Assembly: GCA_002455175.1 (NCBI GenBank)
Contig: DKKJ01000363.1
Coordinates: 5,019-11,555 of the forward strand
Origin: Opitutaceae bacterium UBA6669
GTDB taxonomy: Bacteria > Verrucomicrobiota > Verrucomicrobiia > Opitutales > Opitutaceae
Direction of reading: 5' to 3'
Length of the DNA: 6,537 bases
The notes beneath the pieces were generated by a model, which saw only the letters and a list, made by a program, of their open reading frames with translations, did not search any database and was not told the DNA's origin. Positions 1-5,991 of the stretch are shown one piece after another. Position numbers and translations under genes: made by a program. The number at the start of each line of letters is the position of its first letter. The stretch's first letter is position 1.

Positions 1-354
1 ATCCTTTCCAGATCGGTTTCGGGTAGCGATGAGCTCTTCAATCCCATCGCAGGTTGTGGACAAAGGTTTTTCGATGAGTACGTGTTTGCCCGCCCGTAGG
101 CACTGCAACGCCATGTCCACATGAAGCGGTGCAGGCGTCGCGATGACGACAGCGTCGATCCGGGCGTCAGCGAGACCCTCTTGCCACGAGTCGACGGTAG
201 TGACCTGGTAGCGCGACGTCATCTGCGCGCGAATTTCAGGACGATTGTCACACGCTATCAACTCCGCGCGACCGGTAGCCAAAAACGTTCGCAGGTGTCG
301 CTCGCCGATCGAGCCGCACCCAATGACCAGGATGAGTGGACGGGTAAGGGACAT
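1..354 (-). CDS. Gfo/Idh/MocA-family NAD(P)-dependent oxidoreductase, N-terminal part (cut by left edge)
   Basis: Only the first 118 residues are in the window; the rest lies beyond base 1. The sequence begins MSLTRPLILVIGCGSIGERH. The visible part is the Rossmann dinucleotide-binding domain: a glycine-rich GCGSIG loop at residues 12-17, an acidic Asp36 at the end of the second strand where ribose hydroxyls of NAD(P) are usually bound, the strand AVVIATP at 68-74, and the family signature EKPL at 95-98, whose Lys96 is the conserved lysine near nicotinamide and substrate. There is no Tat or Sec signal, unlike many exported Gfo/Idh proteins in these phyla, so it should be cytoplasmic. Members oxidise or reduce sugars, inositols or their derivatives; the C-terminal substrate domain is missing, so no substrate can be named. 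The ATG at 354 fits the family's usual start just before the first strand, but no clear Shine-Dalgarno precedes it. It lies on the same strand as and downstream of the DUF1501 gene, after a 577-base gap. The family is nearly certain. Confidence 0.93.
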   Translation of the reverse strand, partial: MSLTRPLILVIGCGSIGERHLRTFLATGRAELIACDNRPEIRAQMTSRYQVTTVDSWQEGLADARIDAVVIATPAPLHVDMALQCLRAGKHVLIEKPLSTTCDGIEELIATRNRSGKD

Positions 355-599
355 AGTGGAAAACCAAGTCCAGCGGAGGCGTCGCGGCTGCCGGCTTCGA
401 GTGCCGATAACTGGTCATTCTTGGTGGCCAGACGGCGAGGGCAGGGGCTGAGGGGCGAAAAGCTGAAAAGTGGAAACGCGGAAATTTCGAACTACCGAGA
501 GGAAAGGCCCTTCGAGCGATAAAAATCATGTAAATAGCTTGATGACATAGATTAGAGATGTTTTATCTTTAGCTTTCACATGCAGTCTCGCTGTATCAT

Positions 600-772
600 C
601 GCTGGGAGATTGATAGTCCCGACGCGATCATGGCTCCTGGCCCCTCGCTGCCGGCGAATGGGTCGAGCGACTTAACTACCACTCAGGCAGTCGGAGACGC
701 TTGGCTGGTCGCTGTGACGTCCGTGGCGATGTGGGCTCCCAGCGCTTTGATTCCGGGAACGTAACTGCCTGA
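600..772. repeat. Two interleaved perfect 9-bp inverted repeats (pseudoknot order)
   Basis: Arm A, CGCTGGGAG at 600-608, is the exact reverse complement of CTCCCAGCG at 736-744. Arm B, TCAGGCAGT at 683-691, is the exact reverse complement of ACTGCCTGA at 764-772. The order A-B-A'-B' is that of a pseudoknot or of two mutually exclusive stems. Stem B can be extended past an 8-base bulge by CGGA (692-695) with TCCG (752-755). A' also has a local rival partner, GCTGG at 704-708 with CCAGC at 739-743. A smaller hairpin fits between A and B: 639-643 with 660-664 (one G-U pair) continuing as TCGC 645-648 with GCGA 654-657 around the loop 649-653. The strand cannot be decided from symmetry. The repeats are seen directly; a folded RNA is an inference. 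Confidence 0.45.
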
Positions 773-783
773 CATAACCCCTG

Positions 784-813
784 CGTCCCCAGTTCGATCT
801 GCACTGGGTGACG
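784..813. repeat. Strong hairpin: 10-bp stem with one bulge
   Basis: CGTC at 784-787 pairs with GACG at 810-813, and CCCAGT at 788-793 pairs with ACTGGG at 803-808, leaving one bulged base (809) and a 9-base loop (794-802). It lies 119-148 bases past the DUF1501 stop codon in the direction of minus-strand transcription. No run of T follows on either strand, so it is not a typical intrinsic terminator. It could protect the 3' end of the PSD1-DUF1501 message or be part of the structured element next to it. Confidence 0.5.
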
Positions 814-852
814 TCGGGACCTCACCTCTTCACGTTCGACCCCCGTTTGACG

Positions 853-899
853 CATCCGTGAGTTCTCAGTGAGGGCGAGAGGGTATTTTCTCGCGGATG
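853..899 (-). other. Possible branched structured element just past the DUF1501 stop
   Basis: An outer pair, CATCCG at 853-858 with CGGATG at 894-899, encloses an inner stem, CGAGA at 876-880 with TCTCG at 889-893 (8-base loop). The element starts 33 bases after the DUF1501 stop codon, where a message 3' end would be expected. No T-tract follows in the minus direction, so I do not call it a terminator. The stems are short and could be chance. Confidence 0.25.
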
Positions 900-931
900 G
901 GCGTCTGACCTTGGGGGCTTTCTGAGTCGAG

Positions 932-2428
932 CTACGTGAGGATGTCGGTCAGCACATGGCCATGCACGTCGGTCAAGCGGCGATCGATTCCGTTGTGACG
1001 GACCGAGAGTCGAGTGTGGTCGATGCCTAGGAGATGAAGGAGCGTGGCATGAATGTCGTAGACCTCGGTGACTTTTTTGCGGTCCAAGGGCTTGTAGCCC
1101 CATTGATCGCTCTCGCCCGCGACGATTCCGCCTTTGATCCCTGCGCCGCAGAGCCAATTGGTGAAGACGTAGGGATTGTGATCCCGGCCCACGCCACCTT
1201 GCGAGGACGGCATGCGGCCAAACTCCGTGGTCCAGAGCACGATGGTGTCGTCGAGGAGACCGCGTTGTTTGAGGTCTTCCAGCAAAGCGGCCGTTCCTCG
1301 GGCCATGCCCATGGCCAAGGGGCCGTGATCACGGAGAATATTTTCGTGGGAGTCCCAGTTGCGACGAGGGAACCCATTGTCGTTGCCGCTCCAAATCTGC
1401 ACGTAGCGGACACCTCGTTCGAGAAGGCGACGTGCCGTTAGGCATTTTCGACCAAACGCGTCCATTTCCTCTTCGGCATTGATACCCTTCGGCCACTGTT
1501 TCCGGCTGTCGTTGATACCGTAGCGCTCCCGAATAGCCGCAGGTTCCTGGCTGAGATCTAAGGCCCCGGGAGCCGCGAGCTGCATCTTGGCCGCGAGCTC
1601 GTAGCCACGAATCCGTGCTTCAAGTCGAGCATCCGACCCGCGTCCGGCGGCGTGGGCGCGATTCAGTTGATCAAGAACACTCAGCCCCGCTTTTTCGCTT
1701 TCCGAGGTAATGAAGTCATTCTTAGCCGCGAATAAATCTGAGATCGGTACTTCGGAACCTGGATAGATCACCGTTCCCTGGTGCTGGGACGGGAGGAAGG
1801 CAGTGTCCCAATTTTTTGGTCCGTTGGAGGCGAAACCGCGATGGTCGGGAAGCACCACGAACGTGGGTAAATTGTCGTTCAAACTGCCGAGGCCATAACT
1901 CACCCAGCAACCGGCGCCGGGAAATCCGGGAGTTTGGAAGCCGGTGGTCTGCAACAAGGTGCCGGCACTGTGCACCCCCGATTTTCCGACCATATTGTGA
2001 ATGAAGGCGATGTCGTCGACGCAGGCTCCGAGTGGAGCGACCACCTCACTCAATTGCTTGCCGCATTGGCCATAAGGCTTGAAGTCCCACACCGGTCGCA
2101 ACCATGGGCCGAGGCCATCCTGAAAGGTTTCCACCTTTTCACCGAAGTCGGAAGCTTGGCCATGCCGTTTGATCAACTCGGGTTTAAAATCGAAAAGATC
2201 AATGTGGCTCGCGGCGCCGGCCATGAATAGTTGGATCACTCGTTTGGCTTTGGCGGGGTGATGGAGGATGCCTTGCGTGGGCGCGGTGAGTTGGGCGAGG
2301 ACCTCATTGCTGAGCAAATTGGTGAGGGCGACGCCGCCGAGACCTCCCCCGAATCTCCACAAAAACTCTCGTCGAGAGAGTGGCGGGGGCGGAGTTGAAC
2401 GATGAAACGGAGAGTTGTTCTTGAACAT
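932..2428 (-). CDS. DUF1501 family protein, Tat-exported, alkaline-phosphatase/sulfatase-like fold
   Basis: Complete, 498 residues, a usual length for DUF1501 (PF07394). The N-terminus has a twin-arginine signal: SRREFLW at residues 18-24, a glycine-rich hydrophobic stretch to about 39 and a likely cut near VLAQ (43-46), so the protein is probably exported folded, which fits metal binding. Family motifs in order: SHIDLFD at 74-80 (metal-site acid), NWDSHEN at 357-363, TEFGRMP at 401-407, GRDHNP at 414-419, the C-terminal block YDIHATLLHLLGIDH at 457-471 and RLTDVHG at 484-490. These resemble the metal-binding Asp/His sites of the sulfatase/alkaline phosphatase superfamily; enzymatic activity of DUF1501 proteins is not established. 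The ATG at 2428 is 11 bases after the PSD1 stop and has no Shine-Dalgarno (upstream bases CCCCACCGGCC), so translation may be coupled to PSD1. The PSD1-DUF1501 order is the standard one in Planctomycetota and Verrucomicrobiota. Function inferred: partner of PSD1 outside the cytoplasm. Confidence 0.95.
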   Translation of the reverse strand: MFKNNSPFHRSTPPPPLSRREFLWRFGGGLGGVALTNLLSNEVLAQLTAPTQGILHHPAKAKRVIQLFMAGAASHIDLFDFKPELIKRHGQASDFGEKVETFQDGLGPWLRPVWDFKPYGQCGKQLSEVVAPLGACVDDIAFIHNMVGKSGVHSAGTLLQTTGFQTPGFPGAGCWVSYGLGSLNDNLPTFVVLPDHRGFASNGPKNWDTAFLPSQHQGTVIYPGSEVPISDLFAAKNDFITSESEKAGLSVLDQLNRAHAAGRGSDARLEARIRGYELAAKMQLAAPGALDLSQEPAAIRERYGINDSRKQWPKGINAEEEMDAFGRKCLTARRLLERGVRYVQIWSGNDNGFPRRNWDSHENILRDHGPLAMGMARGTAALLEDLKQRGLLDDTIVLWTTEFGRMPSSQGGVGRDHNPYVFTNWLCGAGIKGGIVAGESDQWGYKPLDRKKVTEVYDIHATLLHLLGIDHTRLSVRHNGIDRRLTDVHGHVLTDILT

Positions 2429-2439
2429 GGCCGGTGGGG

Positions 2440-5400
2440 TCAGTCGACGAAGGCGAATTCGTTCAGGTTGAGGATGAGTCGGCAGGCATTAGCCCAGCCG
2501 TAGGTCGTAGCGTAGTTGCTCAGCTGGGTGAGTTCGGTGCTGGTAGGATCTCGGCCTAACGTGAGTTGGAAAGCGCGGGTGATGCGGTCGGTCGGTGTGG
2601 ACGCTTCTTTCTGTAGACGGGCCGCGAACTGCTCGCTCATTGCGATGACGAAGCGGTTGTTCATCATGGCCAGTGCTTGGAGTGCACCCATGCTTTCGTT
2701 GCGTTTTTCTACGCTCAAGGATGGGTCCGCACAATCGAGAGCTCCGAGGAAGGGTTGCGGCTGCGAGCGGACGATCATGCGGTAAACCGTACGTCGGTGC
2801 GAACGCGGATCATTCGGGTCATAGCTGCCATAGCGATAATGCGGAGAATGCGCCGGCTGTTCGACAACGAAGTCCTGGAAGCTGGGGCCACCCATGGTGA
2901 GGTCGAGTTTCCCGGTGACCAGCAGCATCGAGTCTCGCACGGCTTCTGCCTCCAAGCGCCGCGGGTTCATGCGCCAGAGAAACCGGTTATCGGCATCGAC
3001 CGCCATGGCGGCTTCGGTGGCGGGAGTGAGTGAAGAGATCTGGCGGTAGGCGGCGCTGGTGACAATCAGTCGGCTCAAGGCCTTGAAGGACTGGCCACCG
3101 TCGCGGAATTCGACGGCCAGCCAGTCGAGGAGCTCGGGATGGCTGGGTGTTTGCCCCATGCGACCAAAGTCGTTGGGCGTATCCACAATCGCGCGACCGA
3201 AATGGTATTGCCAGATGCGATTGACGATGGAGCGCCAAGTGAGTGGGTTCGCCGGGTCTGTCAGCCAACGGGCTAAAGCGGCGCGACGTTCGCCCTCGGG
3301 AGCATCCTCGGGTACAGCGAATTCAGCGGAGGCTCCGGACGTGAGGGCAACCGCTCCCGCGTGAGCGCGTTTTTTGGGGCTGTTGACGTCGCCTCGATGG
3401 AGCACGAAAATCTCGCGGGGTTTGCCTCCATTGGCGCCCGTGCCGACGAAGGTGCCTTCGCCCCGATGGATTCCACCTGCGTAGACCACTGCCTGCTCGG
3501 GCAATGTCGCTAGTTCCTTTTCGATGCCAGCCAGCTTTTGTCGGGCCTTGTCGCGGAGACGTTTTTGCTCTGGCTCCATGGCCTCCTCGATTGCTTGCGT
3601 GCGAGCGGCATTCGCGGCGACGATCTGCGCTTGGCGGGCCGGCATGGCTTCCGGGGTGACGCCGTCGACGAGATTTTCGAGCGTCCAGCGAGGGGCGAGG
3701 AAGTCCTCCACGTCGGGTGCGGAAACGATAGCACCCGTGGCTGCATTCACGCCGTCGGAGTTCCAAATCTTCAGTTCGGCTAGCGCGAAGAGGTAGTCGT
3801 TACGGACTTTGGGCAGAACGGTAGCGGTGAAACGTACGTAGCGAGCAGTTTGGTCGATTGACCAGGAAAGCGGCTCCACTCCGGGCGTGGGAAAGTCCTC
3901 GCTGGTGTGATCAACGAGGCGCGTGACCTTGGTTTTGAAGGCAGGATCGTCGGAGGCCTCGATCTTGAAGCGTACGGGAAAGCCACGGGCATCGCGCGGT
4001 TTGCGCGGGTCGCCTTGGGCTGGGAAAAGTTCGAGCCGGCGGAGAGCGACGGACTGCTTCAGATCGATCTGGACCCAACGGGACACATTGGGCTCAGGGG
4101 CGGCGGGGCTTTGGTAGCCGTAGAAGTTGGTCTTTTCCGCTTGGGCGGTTTCGAGGGCTTTGATCTCCGCGTCGAGCTTGGATACGGAGGATCCGGCGTT
4201 GCGTGCGCCGAGCGTTTCCCACGTGGCGAGTTGTTCGAGTAGGCGCGCTTTCGAAGCTTCCAGTTCGGCGCGTTGCCATCCTGTGGATGGATCCAGGTCG
4301 TAGCGCTTGTCGGTGCGATCGAGGGCGGCGAAGACCGCCTGCATACCGTAATAGGTTTCCTGGGTGGCGAAGCGGTCGAATTTATGATCGTGGCAGCGCG
4401 CACACTGCAGCGTGGTGCTGACGAAGGTGTTCATCGTCGATGCCACCATGTCATCGCGATCGAGGTTACGGGCGATTTTGCCGTCGGTTTTGGATTCGGC
4501 GACTTCGGCGTGTCCAATGAAATCCCAGGGACCGGCAGCGATGAAGCCAAGCGCTTCTACCCCGTCGCGTGTGTACGGATACAAGACGTCTCCCGCAATT
4601 TGTTCCCGCACAAAGCGATTGTAGGGTTTATCCTCGTTGAAGGCGCGGATGACGTAGTCGCGGTAGGGCCAGGCATTGGGGCGAGGCTTGTCTTTGTCGT
4701 AACCGTGAGTTTCGCCGTAGTGAGCGATGTCGAGCCAGTGTCGCCCCCATCGTTCCCCATAACGGGGTGACGCGAGGTAGGCGTCCACCCGCTTTTCGTA
4801 GGCATGAGGGTCGGGATCGGCGAGGAAAGCGGCCATTTCTTCAGGAGAAGGTGGGAGCCCGGTCAGGTCGTAACTCAGTCGCCGCAAGAGCGTGCGACGA
4901 TCCGCCTCAGGGGAGGGGGCGAGTTTTTGTACAGTGAGGGTGTGACGCAGAAAACGATCGAGTGGGTGGGTGATCCCGTCGACGTCCGGCACGGCGGGTT
5001 TGACCAAGGGCTTGAGTGACCACCAGTCGAGAGGATCCGTTTTGTTGGCGGGTGTGAGACCGTCGGTCGGCCAGACCGCGCCTTGATCGATCCACGCGCG
5101 AAGGATGCCGATTTCTTCCGCGGTGAGGGGCGTGCCCTTCTGCGGCATTTTCAGTTCGGGATGAACCTGGGCGACGAATTGAATGAGCGGGCTCTCCGCG
5201 CCTTTGCCGGGAAGAATGTTTGGTCCGTAGGAATCTCCCTCATGGAGGGCGCTCTGCGGATCATCGGCGCGCCATCCGCCCTTTTGTTTATCAGGCCCGT
5301 GGCAGTCCAGACAGTGCGCTGTGAAAATCGGTTGGACGTCGGCGACGAAAGAGACGGGCCGGGTAGCGGCGGGAGGTATCCGTGAAAGATCTACAGCCCA

Positions 5401-5493
5401 AGCGCTGGAGAGTGCAGCGCAGGAAAAAACCGAGCTGAGCAAGGCGATGCTGGGGTAGATTCGACAAAGGCCACGTGAAGCCATAGTCGACAT
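2440..5493 (-). CDS. PSD1 protein: PSCyt1 cytochrome, DUF1549, discoidin-like insert, DUF1553
   Basis: 1017 residues from the ATG at 5493. Residues 1-33 are a Sec signal ending SSAWA|VDL. PSCyt1 (PF07635) spans about 53-139, with haem motif CLDCH at 61-65 and Met116 in LKMPQKG as a possible distal ligand. DUF1549/PSCyt2 (PF07583) spans about 178-390 and holds a second haem-type motif, CARCHDHKFD at 364-373. A charged helical, possibly coiled-coil stretch (407-452) leads to a beta-rich segment at about 467-579 (RWVQIDL, RFKIEASDD, ARYVRFTA, LALAELKIW-like) resembling an F5/8 type C/discoidin domain. A second helical linker (617-667) precedes DUF1553/PSD1 (PF07587) at about 735-1007, with SIVNRIWQYHFGR and TPSHPELLDWLA. 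The frame stays open up to a GTG at 5532, but that start has no ribosome site and would put a charged tail ahead of the signal; the ATG at 5493 has GAGG seven bases upstream. Expected in periplasm or on the surface, working with DUF1501. Electron transfer or a glycan role is inferred; no function is proven. Confidence 0.96.
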   Translation of the reverse strand: MSTMASRGLCRIYPSIALLSSVFSCAALSSAWAVDLSRIPPAATRPVSFVADVQPIFTAHCLDCHGPDKQKGGWRADDPQSALHEGDSYGPNILPGKGAESPLIQFVAQVHPELKMPQKGTPLTAEEIGILRAWIDQGAVWPTDGLTPANKTDPLDWWSLKPLVKPAVPDVDGITHPLDRFLRHTLTVQKLAPSPEADRRTLLRRLSYDLTGLPPSPEEMAAFLADPDPHAYEKRVDAYLASPRYGERWGRHWLDIAHYGETHGYDKDKPRPNAWPYRDYVIRAFNEDKPYNRFVREQIAGDVLYPYTRDGVEALGFIAAGPWDFIGHAEVAESKTDGKIARNLDRDDMVASTMNTFVSTTLQCARCHDHKFDRFATQETYYGMQAVFAALDRTDKRYDLDPSTGWQRAELEASKARLLEQLATWETLGARNAGSSVSKLDAEIKALETAQAEKTNFYGYQSPAAPEPNVSRWVQIDLKQSVALRRLELFPAQGDPRKPRDARGFPVRFKIEASDDPAFKTKVTRLVDHTSEDFPTPGVEPLSWSIDQTARYVRFTATVLPKVRNDYLFALAELKIWNSDGVNAATGAIVSAPDVEDFLAPRWTLENLVDGVTPEAMPARQAQIVAANAARTQAIEEAMEPEQKRLRDKARQKLAGIEKELATLPEQAVVYAGGIHRGEGTFVGTGANGGKPREIFVLHRGDVNSPKKRAHAGAVALTSGASAEFAVPEDAPEGERRAALARWLTDPANPLTWRSIVNRIWQYHFGRAIVDTPNDFGRMGQTPSHPELLDWLAVEFRDGGQSFKALSRLIVTSAAYRQISSLTPATEAAMAVDADNRFLWRMNPRRLEAEAVRDSMLLVTGKLDLTMGGPSFQDFVVEQPAHSPHYRYGSYDPNDPRSHRRTVYRMIVRSQPQPFLGALDCADPSLSVEKRNESMGALQALAMMNNRFVIAMSEQFAARLQKEASTPTDRITRAFQLTLGRDPTSTELTQLSNYATTYGWANACRLILNLNEFAFVD

Positions 5494-5500
5494 AAAACGA

Positions 5501-5507
5501 CCTCTTT
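5501..5507 (-). promoter_or_regulatory. Ribosome binding site that decides the PSD1 start
   Basis: Read on the minus strand this is AAAGAGG followed by the seven bases TCGTTTT and then the ATG at 5493-5491. It is the clearest Shine-Dalgarno in the window and supports the ATG at 5493 over the longer GTG frame at 5532 and over the ATG three codons downstream. Confidence 0.7.
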
Positions 5508-5666
5508 GCTCAGGTGCAATTCGAGCCTTCACCGAGGAGAAAAATGAAACGGCGACAGATTAGCATCTTCTGTCGGCGAGGAACGTACGCACCGCGACAT
5601 CCGGGAGTGGATTTTCGAGCCTGAGGCCCACAGAGGGGGCGCGCATCCAAATGGGGATTTAATTAA

Positions 5667-5838
5667 CTTATTCCCGGTAAGCGGCTTAATCGAAGCCCAG
5701 TTTTGCGAGACAGCATTGTAATATGGAGGCATGTCAGGAAAGGCACCCGGCCCTGCCGCACCGCCAATTCTAATGCCGCGACAAAATCTTTCCGAGAAGG
5801 AAGCAGGATCGGTACAGGTGTGACCTTATTCTCGGTTA
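5667..5838. repeat. Duplicated 14-base motif, CTTATTCYCGGTWA
   Basis: The copies are CTTATTCCCGGTAA at 5667-5680 and CTTATTCTCGGTTA at 5825-5838, in the same orientation, 158 bases apart, with 12 of 14 bases equal. One copy abuts the AT-rich island proposed as the PSD1 promoter area and the other lies nearer the HAD gene. They could be two sites for one regulator, or chance similarity. Confidence 0.25.
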
Positions 5839-5889
5839 CAGTTTGATTTCGTCGGCGTGATGAAGAGCCCAGCGCGCATGACATGCCAG

Positions 5890-5899
5890 GCAGGCCTGC
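5890..5899. repeat. Perfect 10-bp palindrome
   Basis: GCAGGCCTGC reads the same on both strands and lies about 30-100 bases upstream of the possible HAD starts. An overlapping CCAGGCA (5886-5892) is also the exact complement of TGCCTGG at 5956-5962. It may be an operator half-site pair or part of a leader structure; nothing further supports either. Confidence 0.3.
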
Positions 5900-5991
5900 G
5901 TTTATCGGACGATTTGCCCAGCGATAGGATGAAAGGGATGACTGTGCTCAAGCCTTGCCTGGGCATCTTCCTCCCAGTGAAATGCCTTTCC

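Larger units (their letters stand above)
355..931. other. Gene-free gap between DUF1501 and Gfo/Idh genes, structured in its middle
   Basis: No open frame here looks coding. Bases about 516-590 are clearly AT-richer than the surroundings and lie 160-235 bases upstream of the Gfo/Idh start, so they are the natural place for its promoter, although I find no convincing -35/-10 pair. Bases 600-813 hold several perfect inverted repeats, listed separately. Bases 853-899 hold a further possible branched element just past the DUF1501 stop. No T-run follows any of the stems in either direction, so no intrinsic terminator can be called. The gap is long for two genes on the same strand, which argues for a separate promoter for Gfo/Idh or for an unannotated RNA. 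Confidence 0.6.
5508..5991. other. Divergent intergenic region between PSD1 (minus) and HAD (plus) genes
   Basis: This stretch must carry the promoters of two diverging genes. An AT-rich island at 5657-5672, including TTAATTAA (5658-5665), stands out from GC-rich flanks about 165 bases before the PSD1 start and is the best candidate promoter area for the PSD1-DUF1501 pair; I cannot pick reliable -35/-10 boxes. A 14-base motif occurs twice, at 5667-5680 and 5825-5838, with 12 identities. A perfect palindrome, GCAGGCCTGC, lies at 5890-5899. Short frames here have no ribosome site and no recognisable protein family. Confidence 0.5.

Noticed and set aside
121..522. 133-codon plus-strand frame over the Gfo/Idh start
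   Set aside because: Its first half is antisense to a clear Rossmann domain and its second half is low-quality, arginine-rich intergenic translation.
630..764. 44-codon frame on the plus strand in the gap, with a hydrophobic middle
   Set aside because: No ribosome site at a useful distance (GGGAG is over 20 bases away), no recognised family, and it overlaps the inverted-repeat arms, which explain the sequence at least as well.
670..772. Possible integron attC site (ACTTAAC matches RYYYAAC)
   Set aside because: No matching GTTRRRY core follows at a suitable distance, and there is no integrase or cassette array.
784..813. Intrinsic terminator or tRNA T-arm (CAGTTCGATCTG)
   Set aside because: No T-run follows the hairpin on either strand, and no acceptor, D or anticodon arms surround the TTCGATC-like loop.
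1034..1441. 135-codon plus-strand frame opposite DUF1501
   Set aside because: It is antisense to the most conserved C-terminal DUF1501 motifs, so it is explained by codon structure of the true gene.
4273..4770. 165-codon plus-strand frame opposite PSD1
   Set aside because: It is antisense to the conserved DUF1549 domain and has no ribosome site or recognisable motif.
5663..5884. 73-codon minus-strand frame in the divergent intergenic region
   Set aside because: No Shine-Dalgarno, third codon positions are not GC-enriched as in the real genes, and no family is recognisable.
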